Under the pieces are notes generated by a model, which saw only the letters and a list, made by a program, of their open reading frames with translations, ran no database searches and was not told the DNA's origin. Source: Pseudoalteromonas sp. XMcav2-N (GTDB lineage Bacteria; Pseudomonadota; Gammaproteobacteria; Enterobacterales; Alteromonadaceae). Taken from it: DNA of 64,000 bases. The DNA is taken from positions 62,001 to 126,000 of the forward strand of contig NZ_JAMXSF010000003.1 in assembly GCF_024124545.1 (NCBI RefSeq), given 5' to 3'. Shown here in pieces: positions 50,373-58,448 of this stretch (position 1 is its first letter; the number at the start of each line of letters is the position of its first letter). A program made the translations under genes and the position numbers.

Positions 50373-50582
50373 TCAGTCTGGCTGGAAGCTTTCCTCTTTT
50401 GCCGCTTCAGTACTACTTTTGGCGTTACGCCAGTGATAAAAAAAAGCCTCGGGTCCTAAAATAAAAAAGAGTATAGCCAACCCGCCGGGAACGAGTGCCA
50501 CTTTGAGTGCTGGGCCCAAGATATAGCTGTAGAACACAATGAATGGAATAAATAAGAGATAACCTATCAACCGCTGCAACAT
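50373..50582 (-). CDS. Small two-helix membrane protein
   Basis: A 69-residue protein with two hydrophobic segments (about 5-22 and 27-46) and a charged C-terminal tail. A very strong AAGGAGG precedes the ATG, so it is surely translated. It lies next to two perfect palindromic operators and a divergent TetR gene, and is probably that repressor's main target. Family not recognised. Confidence 0.75.
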   Translation of the reverse strand: MLQRLIGYLLFIPFIVFYSYILGPALKVALVPGGLAILFFILGPEAFFYHWRNAKSSTEAAKEESFQPD

Positions 50583-50603
50583 AAAACCTCCTTAATCAAT
50601 AAT

Positions 50604-50638
50604 TGAGCGCGCTCATATTTTTATTTGAGCATGCTCAA
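50604..50638. promoter_or_regulatory. Pair of palindromic operators
   Basis: TGAGCGCGCTCA (50604-50615) and TTGAGCATGCTCAA (50625-50638) are both perfect palindromes of the form TGAGC-NN-GCTCA. Their centres are 22 bases apart, about two helical turns, so two dimers would bind on one face. They lie 22-56 bases upstream of the small membrane protein start and upstream of the divergent TetR gene. The likely ligand of the sites is that TetR protein (inference). Confidence 0.75.
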
Positions 50639-50777
50639 TTGTCAATGATTATTCTGATTACAATGGGCGCTGACAATCTTTTTGTGTTCAACGCAACTTA
50701 GAATCGACGCGATATGCAGTGTGTGAAGGCGCCCTGATTTTGTGGTATAGTGACGAAAAGTTTTTAGCTTAGCACTG

Positions 50778-51299
50778 ATGAAAAAAAGAGAAAAAACAAG
50801 GCAGTTGATACTAGACGAAAGTTGGCAGCTGTTTATTGCACAAGGCTACAAAGATACCTCAACCCGACAGATAGCGACTGCCGCAGGTGTTGCTACGGGA
50901 ACTGTATTTAGTCACTTCCCTAACAAAATAGACATTTTAAAAACGGCCATGCACCAGCAAATCGACAGCGTGATAACTTTGGCTCAACATACAGATCAGC
51001 ATCATTCCGCAAGGCTTAAGCTCAGACACTACGCCAGTCATTTATTTGCTTTTTATTTGCAACACAGAGAATTTAGCAAGGCTTTGCTGGGAGATTTGCT
51101 TTGGCATCAGCCCCACTTTGCTACACAACTTGATGCATTCAAACAGCTGCTTTTTGCCGAACAGGAATACAATGAAACGAAAGCAACAGTGATGATGGAT
51201 TGTTATTTCATGACCCTAATACAGGGGTTATCAGATCCCTCTTCTTGCGAAGAATCGATGCTGCGAGTTCTTACTAATAAGCTGACATTATTGTATTAA
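50778..51299 (+). CDS. TetR family transcriptional regulator
   Basis: A 173-residue regulator. The helix-turn-helix is TRQIATAAGVATGTVFSHFPNK, followed by a short all-helical ligand domain without close family assignment. A TATAGT hexamer at about 50749 may be its -10. The two palindromes upstream of the divergent small membrane gene are the probable operators, so it likely represses that gene and itself. Confidence 0.9.
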   Translation: MKKREKTRQLILDESWQLFIAQGYKDTSTRQIATAAGVATGTVFSHFPNKIDILKTAMHQQIDSVITLAQHTDQHHSARLKLRHYASHLFAFYLQHREFSKALLGDLLWHQPHFATQLDAFKQLLFAEQEYNETKATVMMDCYFMTLIQGLSDPSSCEESMLRVLTNKLTLLY

Positions 51300-51333
51300 A
51301 ACATAGGTACGATGTGTTCTTAACTGAGTCTTT

Positions 51334-51362
51334 AAAAGACAGAGTTAAGAACTCTGCCTTTT
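51334..51362. terminator. Bidirectional terminator
   Basis: CAGAGTT / AACTCTG with loop AAG, extended by AAAAG / CTTTT after one mismatch. It sits between the convergent TetR and PepSY genes. Confidence 0.8.
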
Positions 51363-51386
51363 AAATGCTGGCCTTATCTTTCTACA

Positions 51387-53000
51387 TTAAACTGAATGCC
51401 TAATCGACATTTCTGAGGTTATCGTAGAGTCTTTTAAATACCAGATACTACCAGGTTCATTTAGTAAGGCTCGCCGCGTAACCTGTTTAGACAGTAACCA
51501 AAAGAATACGCCAAACAACGCCAAGATCACCTCCACCATAAGCGCTTCAAGGCTATTAGGTTCCCAAAGTGCTGTGTCCGGAATAACTGTTGCTATGAAT
51601 GACGTTACAGGCACGAATACACACAACAACGACAGGAGTTTAAGTCCGTAAATTGCCGTTCGTGCCGGGCCGTAAGCAAATGCAGATAGCACGACACTAA
51701 AAAAGCTCGCATAATAGAGGAACAGATAAGCCTGATTTATGTTCACGGACGTCAAAGTCAGCCATTTATTACAGGCAAATACAGCGGCAATGCCCGTTAG
51801 TGCTCCAAGGCTGACACCGACTGTAAGCGCCCCCATCACTTTATAACTCCGACTCTGCTGAATTCCTTTCTTACGCCTTTTCTCAAGCCACAAAATATTC
51901 CCAGAATAAAATAAACCAGCGCCGGCCAGCCCCATTAAAAAGTAAGCCCAGCGACCGAGATCCCCACCATAACTACCAAAATGCAGACTAAAAAAAGTAG
52001 ATACGATTTTTGCCCATACATTTTGCTCCGGATGTGCCGCGCTGGAAGAGGCAATTTCGAACGTATAAGGGTTTATAAATACGTAGTCATTTAGCGCGCC
52101 TCGCATCAGCTGGTTTTCATTCACTACACCTACGCTGGCTGATGCGGCTGGTTTAGTCAGGTTTCCATACCTGATATACGAAACGGTGTAACCGGGCGCA
52201 TGCGCTTCTACTTTCGCAACTAATTCAGAAACTCCTGGCAAATCCGCTAACTTCCGCTCAATTTTTGAAGGTTCAGTTCCTGGGAACAAAGGCTTATCAC
52301 CATAAAGTTTCGACAAGCCGCCATAAAACACGTCATGATACGCAAAAACGGTCACGGTAACAGCAATCACAATGTGAAACGGTAAACTCGCAATACCAAG
52401 CAAATTATGACCATCCAGCCAAAAACGCTTTCTTTCTCCGTCCCGACGCAGCGCTTGAAAACGCTTAACCAGGGTTGGGAGCAGAAATATCACACCAGAA
52501 ACTAACGCGATAAAATATGCAAATGCAGCAATACCGAGTACAAAAATCCCAGCCTGATGATGATCAATTTCTCCAATAATGCCCGCGGTGCGATGCAACA
52601 TATCCAGCATAGCCGAAAGCGTATTTACAGGCACCAGTTGGGTAACCAACTCACCGTCACTATTCAATGTACCGTGCCACTTAACCTCATCCAGGGCAAG
52701 CCCTCTCCCATTTCCCTGCTCGTACCAACTTACAGGCGATAACGATTTATCAAAATGCAGGGTTACGCTGTCAGCGGCTTTTGGATACACCTGTAGCACT
52801 TTTTGCAGCAATTCATCATAGCGCTCGGCAGCTATTGCAGGCATATGTTTTTCTGGAGAAGTCGCCCACCGGTCGATCTCCGGGGCAAACATCACCAATG
52901 CACCGGCAAAGAAACCGATAAACAACAGCAAGCTGGTTGTTATGCCAGTCCAGGTATGTAGTGTTTGATAGGTGCGCAGAATGTCCGCTCTCACTTTCAT
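51387..53000 (-). CDS. PepSY-associated membrane protein (PiuB-like)
   Basis: A 537-residue protein with several membrane segments and two periplasmic PepSY-type regions, as in PepSY_TM proteins linked to iron-siderophore uptake. Marks are YQTLHTWTGITTSLLLFIGF, the LHRTAGIIGEIDHHQAG helix and WLDGHNLLGIASLPFH. AAGGAG precedes the ATG at 53000; a longer frame is less likely. Its start overlaps the end of the small membrane gene upstream (ATGA). Confidence 0.88.
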   Translation of the reverse strand: MKVRADILRTYQTLHTWTGITTSLLLFIGFFAGALVMFAPEIDRWATSPEKHMPAIAAERYDELLQKVLQVYPKAADSVTLHFDKSLSPVSWYEQGNGRGLALDEVKWHGTLNSDGELVTQLVPVNTLSAMLDMLHRTAGIIGEIDHHQAGIFVLGIAAFAYFIALVSGVIFLLPTLVKRFQALRRDGERKRFWLDGHNLLGIASLPFHIVIAVTVTVFAYHDVFYGGLSKLYGDKPLFPGTEPSKIERKLADLPGVSELVAKVEAHAPGYTVSYIRYGNLTKPAASASVGVVNENQLMRGALNDYVFINPYTFEIASSSAAHPEQNVWAKIVSTFFSLHFGSYGGDLGRWAYFLMGLAGAGLFYSGNILWLEKRRKKGIQQSRSYKVMGALTVGVSLGALTGIAAVFACNKWLTLTSVNINQAYLFLYYASFFSVVLSAFAYGPARTAIYGLKLLSLLCVFVPVTSFIATVIPDTALWEPNSLEALMVEVILALFGVFFWLLSKQVTRRALLNEPGSIWYLKDSTITSEMSIRHSV

Positions 53001-53308
53001 AACGCACTCCTTAAAATCGTTTGCATCGCGAAACATACCGCACTGGCCAATAACAAATAACGCCAGGCTTGCTTTCCCGTTTTAAACAAAAAAGTCATGC
53101 TAAGTATCAGTAGCCAGATAGGCGCAATGATCCACATGTTGAACTGAGTTTTCCATAATAGCTCAGAGCTTGTGAGCGTCCCCTTGAGGCCATCCGGACC
53201 AAACCATACTATCAGGCCAACAAACGCAAAACTCAGCAGTCCCCCGGCTATAACGCCAGCCAGAGACTTGCTCACCCAATGTGGCTGAATGTGTGTGCTA
53301 CTCTTCAT
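52997..53308 (-). CDS. Small membrane protein, DUF3649-like
   Basis: A 103-residue protein with three hydrophobic segments (starts VSKSLAGVIAGGLLSF; ends AWRYLLLASAVCFAM). Small DUF3649 and DUF3325 proteins are typical partners of PepSY_TM iron-uptake genes, and this order fits. The ATG at 53308 follows AAGGGA; the longer frame is an artefact. It overlaps both neighbours by four bases. Confidence 0.7.
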   Translation of the reverse strand: MKSSTHIQPHWVSKSLAGVIAGGLLSFAFVGLIVWFGPDGLKGTLTSSELLWKTQFNMWIIAPIWLLILSMTFLFKTGKQAWRYLLLASAVCFAMQTILRSAL

Positions 53309-53571
53309 AGCTTTCCCTTGTTGTGACTCGTGAATAGTGCAACAAAAGGAGGAATAATTAACCCTAACATGACCACAACAAAGCTCTGAAAAATAACTGA
53401 GGGTCCATTCATTTGCGAAAAAATAAAGCCATATGCACAAAGCAGTATCAGGTAAGATACTGCCCGAAACCCGCGGCTTAGTTTTTTAGGTAGTAGCTGT
53501 TGGTTTTTATTGCTTAGGTAAAATAACAAGGTACCTGCAATCAAGAGCAGTACCTGAAATGAATTGAGCAC
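53305..53571 (-). CDS. Small membrane protein, DUF3325-like
   Basis: An 88-residue, three-segment membrane protein. The GTG at 53571 follows the strong AGGGAGG, so the longer frame starting at 53619 is rejected. SRGFRAVSYLILLCAYGFIF resembles the DUF3325 pattern of a basic turn between helices. It is the first gene of the Fur-boxed operon. Confidence 0.7.
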   Translation of the reverse strand: MLNSFQVLLLIAGTLLFYLSNKNQQLLPKKLSRGFRAVSYLILLCAYGFIFSQMNGPSVIFQSFVVVMLGLIIPPFVALFTSHNKGKL

Positions 53572-53608
53572 TATCCCTCCCTGTATTTGTATGGGCAATA
53601 ACCTGTAT

Positions 53609-53646
53609 ATTATACACAAACAGCATTGATAATCACTACCATTAGC
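53609..53646 (-). promoter_or_regulatory. Promoter with Fur box
   Basis: GATAATCACTACCATTAGC (53628-53646) matches the 19-base Fur consensus at 14 of 19 positions. Just downstream on the minus strand is a perfect TATAAT -10 (53609-53614), 38 bases before the GTG start of the three-gene operon. The box overlaps the -35 area, the classic position for iron-dependent repression. The operon type (PepSY_TM) fits iron uptake. Confidence 0.65.
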
Positions 53647-53660
53647 TTTATTGAAACAAA

Positions 53661-54137
53661 CTATCCACTATGCTCTGCTTTTTGGTTTTTATATAGCGCG
53701 TAAGTACGTATCAGGTGATAACCACGGCCAAACATAACCAAACCAATCGCACCAGTTAATACCGGGAACAGCAAGAATGTCCATCCCTGACCGGTAAGCA
53801 TAATAAACAATGGGTTTGCGCCAGCCGGCGGATGCACCGTTTTTGTATACATCATGAGCATAACAGCCAACCCTGTTGCCGCGCCCAACGAGAACGCATT
53901 TACAGGGACGATTTCAACAAAAGTGACTCCCACCAGTGCCGTAATACAATGGCCTGCTATCACATTGCGTGCTTGTGCGAGCGGACTATCAGGTAAGACA
54001 AATATCAGCACGCAAGACGCCCCAAAAGCAGCCATTAAAAGCCAATGTTCCTGCTCATGCTCGCCAATAAGAGCCAAAGCCGTAATTGCCAGCGTAGAGC
54101 CTAAACCTGCAGAAAAATAAACAGTCCAGTTTGACAC
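53661..54137 (-). CDS. HPP family membrane protein
   Basis: A 158-residue four-helix membrane protein. The name-giving HPPAGAN motif is in YTKTVHPPAGANPLF, after the first helices. Some members transport nitrite in plastids; the bacterial role is unclear. The GTG start (GTGTCAAAC) follows GAGGAGG. A TetR operator covers the region just upstream. Confidence 0.88.
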   Translation of the reverse strand: MSNWTVYFSAGLGSTLAITALALIGEHEQEHWLLMAAFGASCVLIFVLPDSPLAQARNVIAGHCITALVGVTFVEIVPVNAFSLGAATGLAVMLMMYTKTVHPPAGANPLFIMLTGQGWTFLLFPVLTGAIGLVMFGRGYHLIRTYALYKNQKAEHSG

Positions 54138-54150
54138 ACCACCTCCTCAG

Positions 54151-54194
54151 GTAGACAGGTTGTTCTACCAAACATCGTAGACAACTTTGTCTAC
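54151..54194. promoter_or_regulatory. Two TetR-type operators
   Basis: GTAGACAACTTTGTCTAC (54177-54194) is a perfect 18-base palindrome and GTAGACAGGTTGTTCTAC (54151-54168) an imperfect copy, centres 26 bases apart. They fill the gap between the divergent HPP and TetR genes. The core resembles the NemR box (TAGAC-N-GTCTA type), which is a family-level similarity only. Confidence 0.7.
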
Positions 54195-54230
54195 TCATGT
54201 CAAGATAAGTGCAAGTATTAGGAGACGGAT

Positions 54231-54797
54231 ATGTCAGATAAACGAGAGTTGTTGCTAAGCAAGGCGTTAGAACTGTTCTATCAAAAAGGGATCTGTGGCG
54301 TTGGAATAAACGAGATCATCTCACACAGTGGGGTTGCGAAGAAAACCCTCTATCATCATTTTAGCTCCAAAGACGACCTGGTGCTTGCCGCATTGTCACT
54401 TCGGCATCAACAATATTTGCAGTGGCTAAGAAGCAAATTGTTGGGCGCTGAAAGTAATGCAGCACTCATCGAGTTACTGTTTCATGCATTAAGTGACTGG
54501 TTTCACGATCATGCACCTGAGCTTGGTCCATTCAGGGGGTGCTTTTTCATTAATACCGCCAGTGAATCAGCGTCACTGAACGCACAAATCATGGATAGCT
54601 GTGCCAGACATAAAACAGCTGTGAGGCACCTGATCACACAAAGTTTACCGCAGCCAGATGACAGACTGGTTGATACCTTGTGTTTACTCAAAGAAGGTGC
54701 CACGGTGTCAGCCTTTGTTCAAGGAGACAAACAGGCAGCTTTGCGTTGTATCGATATTGCACTGGCGTACGACGCTCAGTCAGCATTTGGTGTGTAA
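54231..54797 (+). CDS. TetR family regulator
   Basis: A 188-residue regulator with helix-turn-helix GINEIISHSGVAKKTLYHHF. Several cysteines (C22, C103, C124) leave open redox or electrophile sensing as in NemR. AGGAG precedes the ATG. It is divergent from the HPP gene with shared operators, so it probably represses both. Confidence 0.92.
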   Translation: MSDKRELLLSKALELFYQKGICGVGINEIISHSGVAKKTLYHHFSSKDDLVLAALSLRHQQYLQWLRSKLLGAESNAALIELLFHALSDWFHDHAPELGPFRGCFFINTASESASLNAQIMDSCARHKTAVRHLITQSLPQPDDRLVDTLCLLKEGATVSAFVQGDKQAALRCIDIALAYDAQSAFGV

Positions 54798-54808
54798 TCT
54801 GGTGAAAT

Positions 54809-54837
54809 TTAACCATTATTCCCAGTGCACTATAATG
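54809..54837 (+). promoter_or_regulatory. Promoter of flippase gene
   Basis: TTTAAC (54809-54814) and TATAAT (54832-54837) with a 17-base spacer, 41 bases upstream of the ATG. The -35 is weak, the -10 perfect. Confidence 0.5.
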
Positions 54838-54877
54838 CCTTTATCATTACTTACTGCATGCTTTGGTCAGATATACC

Positions 54878-56185
54878 ATGCAACAAGATAGCTACCTTAA
54901 ACATGGCGCCCTGACACTCAGTGTCTCGGTTATAATCGGCTTTATTGTGGATTATTTATTTAACCTCAGCCTGAGTCGCAACCTCAGTGCCCATGAATAC
55001 GGCGATTATAAAGTCGCCTACGCGTATGCCACAATTTGCGGTGTGTTAGTGCTTTTGGGAGGTGATCGCGTCGCCCCTAAGTTTCTGGCTAAGCCGCTTG
55101 CTGACAATGCAACCAGTCAGGTAGGCGGGTTTGTCTTGTTTTTCATAAAAATTGCAGCCGGGCTCTCTTTGCTCCTTTTTATCTTTACTTATTTAAGTGG
55201 CTATTGGCACTTAGGTAGCTGGTCATTGGAGGAGCATCATGCATTACTGTGGATATCTGCTGCCATACCACTAATTGCCACCGGTGCAATCTTGAGCCGT
55301 GTATTGCAAAGCGCAAAGATGCTGGTTTATGCCAACCTGCCCTGGCGGATTGGCTTGCCGCTTGGAAAAACAATAGCCGTCGTTGCACTGGCCGCTTTAC
55401 TGGAACAAGTTCACCTTTGGCAGGTAATTGCCGCGGGTATTGGGCTGTTACTTATTATAACCTCTTGGCAATTAGGGATTTTACGTAAGCAAAACCTACT
55501 GTCTTTCGCTCCTTTAACGCCCGTCAATAATGGTACAAAACTCCTTATGACGTCCGTTCCCATGATGCTCGCAATGTTAGTTACAATTGCTATTTCTCAA
55601 TTAGACCTTTACATGCTGGAGCTTCTGGCTTTGGAACATGAGGTGGGTCACTATGCCGGCGCAGTGACGACTGCTCATGTGCTTCCGGTCGCTCAGGTTA
55701 GCATCATTGCTTTATTCGTCCCCTTGCTCGGCCAGGCCTTAGAAAAAGGCGAAGAGCATGCCGAGTTCGTGCTTTGGCAAGCTCAACGCGTGTTGGTTGT
55801 AATTGTTGTAATACTTTCAATTGTATTGATGATATCTGGCTCTCATCTATTAAAATTGTTTGGTGAGGACTTTTTCACAGCGACAGGGGCACTGAGATAT
55901 TTGATCCTGGGTTCCTGCTTTTGGGCTGTTACTGCTTTTATCTCAACCTGGCTTCAATATACAGGAAAAGGGAAATATGTCGTTGTAATTGGGCTTTTAA
56001 CATTAGTTACTGACGCGATATTGAATTGGCTACTCATTCCAACTCATGGTATTACTGGCGCGGCGATCTCCACCTGTGCGGCATTATTCCTCGCATCTCT
56101 GCTAACCTGGGTAACTTTCTTAACATTCAGAAAGCCGCATCACTCCACAGGAAATGTACCAAGGACGCGATCAGAAAGCCGTTAA
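54878..56185 (+). CDS. Polysaccharide flippase-like membrane protein
   Basis: A 435-residue protein with about 12 membrane helices of the MATE/Wzx superfamily. Helpful stretches: LFNLSLSRNLSAHEYGDYKVA at the start, SQLDLYMLELL mid-way, and WLQYTGKGKYVVVIGLLTL. Members move lipid-linked sugars or other hydrophobic goods. No sugar or glycosyltransferase genes are near, so substrate unknown. Start: the ATG at 54878; an upstream TTG exists. Confidence 0.8.
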   Translation: MQQDSYLKHGALTLSVSVIIGFIVDYLFNLSLSRNLSAHEYGDYKVAYAYATICGVLVLLGGDRVAPKFLAKPLADNATSQVGGFVLFFIKIAAGLSLLLFIFTYLSGYWHLGSWSLEEHHALLWISAAIPLIATGAILSRVLQSAKMLVYANLPWRIGLPLGKTIAVVALAALLEQVHLWQVIAAGIGLLLIITSWQLGILRKQNLLSFAPLTPVNNGTKLLMTSVPMMLAMLVTIAISQLDLYMLELLALEHEVGHYAGAVTTAHVLPVAQVSIIALFVPLLGQALEKGEEHAEFVLWQAQRVLVVIVVILSIVLMISGSHLLKLFGEDFFTATGALRYLILGSCFWAVTAFISTWLQYTGKGKYVVVIGLLTLVTDAILNWLLIPTHGITGAAISTCAALFLASLLTWVTFLTFRKPHHSTGNVPRTRSESR

Positions 56186-56213
56186 CCTCCTTAATAATAA
56201 CTTGTTAAAATAA

Positions 56214-56242
56214 TTGACACATTCAATACCCTTTTGTAATTT
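56214..56242 (+). promoter_or_regulatory. Strong sigma70-like promoter
   Basis: TTGACA (56214-56219) and TAATTT (56237-56242) with an exact 17-base spacer, about 50 bases before the small membrane protein at 56295. Confidence 0.7.
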
Positions 56243-56294
56243 AGGAGCCGTGCTAGTTTGCACCATCATAAAAATAAGAATAATAAGGAAAATT

Positions 56295-56513
56295 ATGAAG
56301 CAACGAGTAAAACAAAGTGGCTTGTTTGTCCTGATGTTGTGCCTGGGTTTAAGTTTGGGGATAGCGCTTAAACATGCATATACCAAATTGTCTTTTCATT
56401 CCGAAAAAGTTACGCAAAGTGCGAAGGTGACTTACTTGCTACAACCAGAATCGCATCTGTCACCTCCCTTTAACCAGAGCATCGGTTTTCAAACAAATTT
56501 GCGTTTATCTTGA
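56295..56513 (+). CDS. Small single-pass membrane protein
   Basis: A 72-residue protein: a basic start, one hydrophobic helix (about residues 10-27, FVLMLCLGLSLGIAL) and a polar C-terminal tail. AAGGA precedes the ATG and a strong promoter lies upstream, so it is very likely real. Family not recognised. An N-terminal extension of the frame is out because the promoter runs through it. Confidence 0.65.
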   Translation: MKQRVKQSGLFVLMLCLGLSLGIALKHAYTKLSFHSEKVTQSAKVTYLLQPESHLSPPFNQSIGFQTNLRLS

Positions 56514-56691
56514 ACTAGATAAAGCGCTCTAGTAAATTACTTACAAAGCGTCCGGAAAAACTGCTATCACAGCTTTGTCCGGCCGCGCCCTCTTCCCATT
56601 ACTTTATACGAATACCTGATATGTAGACGCACTTTCATTGTTGCGCTATCTTAAAAAGTATTACAGGGTATGCTCAACAACGGGAGATAAT

Positions 56692-57717
56692 TTGCGATAC
56701 ACCTTATTCGTACTTCTCTGCATTTTGTATATCATGCCAGCAACTGCAATACCTCAGTTCACCTCCAGGTCTTCCGCTGACATTCTAAGAGAAGCCGAGG
56801 ATTACATCATTGTTGAACCCTCTCATTCTTATCGCCTGCTCAGGCAAGTTGCGACAATCACCAATCTCTCTCCATCGCAACAGATCCGCTGGCATTTAAT
56901 CAAGGTACGATCAGCAATAGCGACAAATAATTTTGATGATATAGAAGCAGAACTCATTGCGCTGTTGAAGCTTCAGCATCAAGATTACTTCCAAAAACGC
57001 CTTGCAAGCATAATAAGTGCAATGGGTATAGCTTTGAGGCGCCTGGGTTACTTTCACCAGGCCAAGTCTTTTTATACCTGCGCTCTCGGACTTGATGTGC
57101 CCGACAAGAAGCGAATGGCCCTGCTGATTAATCTGGCTGTGCTTTCGCGCCATATGAATGACTATCCATTAGCTAAACAATCCTATCAGGAGGCGCGAGA
57201 CATAGCGCTTAGGCTCCATCATGAACGTGCACTAGCAAACGTAAACAACAACCTTGGCACCTTAGCATTGGACGAAGGCGATATAGAATTAGCAGAGAAA
57301 TATTATCGGCAGGCGCTAATCGGCTACCAGTCCAGCGATAAGCGCAGCGGAAACATTACCGCCGGCACTAATCTATTATTCATTTTCGCAATCCAGGGCC
57401 ACACTCTCAACTTCCAGCGCCTGATAAGTCCAATTTCAGCTTTAATAGACGCTTACCCTGACGAATCAAAAAAAGCCCTGTTGCAGTGGTTAGTCAACGC
57501 CAATGAAACAAACTTGGGCAACTCCCTGCCTCAAACGACAAAAGACGAGTTAGTATTAGCATTTGACCGCCTGGAAAGCGTCAAGCTGCAATTTTTAATC
57601 AAGCACTATCTTGCGCCCAAAGTACAAGTAAATGTGACCCCAAGTACAAACCCTGCCCAGCTCACTAAGCCCGCTCCAGCTTGGTTAAAGGCTCGCAAGT
57701 TTTGTATCAAGCCCTGA
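56692..57717 (+). CDS. Exported TPR-repeat protein
   Basis: A 341-residue protein. The TTG at 56692 follows GGGAG at five bases and begins a signal peptide ending PATA; a longer TTG frame is less likely. Tetratricopeptide-like repeats fill about residues 105-225, for example ANVNNNLGTLALDEGDIELA and the preceding MNDYPLAKQSYQEARDIA. It may be a protein-interaction scaffold in the periplasm. A proline-rich linker precedes the end. Confidence 0.75.
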   Translation: MRYTLFVLLCILYIMPATAIPQFTSRSSADILREAEDYIIVEPSHSYRLLRQVATITNLSPSQQIRWHLIKVRSAIATNNFDDIEAELIALLKLQHQDYFQKRLASIISAMGIALRRLGYFHQAKSFYTCALGLDVPDKKRMALLINLAVLSRHMNDYPLAKQSYQEARDIALRLHHERALANVNNNLGTLALDEGDIELAEKYYRQALIGYQSSDKRSGNITAGTNLLFIFAIQGHTLNFQRLISPISALIDAYPDESKKALLQWLVNANETNLGNSLPQTTKDELVLAFDRLESVKLQFLIKHYLAPKVQVNVTPSTNPAQLTKPAPAWLKARKFCIKP

Positions 57718-57728
57718 GCATCTCTATT

Positions 57729-58358
57729 TTATTCGTCGAAATCCTGAGTTTCCAGATAAAGTGCGTTGACAAACTTATAGGGCACCGGAACTTGCCCGGT
57801 CAGAGGTAACCTTGCACCACCATGTATTAAGGCTGGTAATGCATTTTGATGGTGACACTTCACCTGAACCAATTGGTCAAAACTGGGTAAATGACCAATT
57901 CTATGAATAAGTAAACAGTGTCCCCGAGTAACGGGTCTGACATAGAAGTACCCATTTTTTACTGGTGTCACAGGCTCATCTAAAATAACTTTACCCACCT
58001 CAAGTGTTACATTTTTTCCTGCTAGCTTTCCATCACGCTCAAAATGACCCTGATACACACTTCCAGACAGAGCAGGGATGTCTCCAAGGCGCAATTTGTT
58101 TAGCTCAAAGGCTCTGGGCACAAACGTGACCAAAACTTGAGACTTAAAAAGCCTCTCAAAAATAGGGGCCAGCGCTGGTGTAGGTTTGACCTCAAATACA
58201 AATTGTCTGGCATGCATTCCCCGGGGCATAGGCAAATGTGAGGCGATTACCTTACTGTCTACTTGCATTATTACCAAACCATGAACACCGAATGTACTGT
58301 GCTCCTGATGTGCCAGTACAATTGGGCTTAGAAACAACAACACCAACCATCTAATCAT
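57729..58358 (-). CDS. Periplasmic protein of unknown function
   Basis: A 209-residue exported protein. The ATG at 58358 follows GGAG at six bases and gives a signal peptide ending IVLA. The mature part is rich in histidine and has two cysteines (C156-type in RGHCLLIH and VKCHHQN), suggesting metal or redox binding, which is inference only. Family not recognised. It is divergent from a LysR gene 90 bases away and is its probable target. Confidence 0.7.
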   Translation of the reverse strand: MIRWLVLLFLSPIVLAHQEHSTFGVHGLVIMQVDSKVIASHLPMPRGMHARQFVFEVKPTPALAPIFERLFKSQVLVTFVPRAFELNKLRLGDIPALSGSVYQGHFERDGKLAGKNVTLEVGKVILDEPVTPVKNGYFYVRPVTRGHCLLIHRIGHLPSFDQLVQVKCHHQNALPALIHGGARLPLTGQVPVPYKFVNALYLETQDFDE

Positions 58359-58448
58359 TAAATACTCCAAAAATAGGGCAACGTAGTTACGCAATCTAAG
58401 GTATATTTAATTCCATATCATCAACTATTGACGTATATAAATTCCAAT

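Noticed and set aside
58359..58448. A specific LysR T-N11-A box
   Set aside because: The gap contains several weak candidates; I could not choose one without comparison to relatives.
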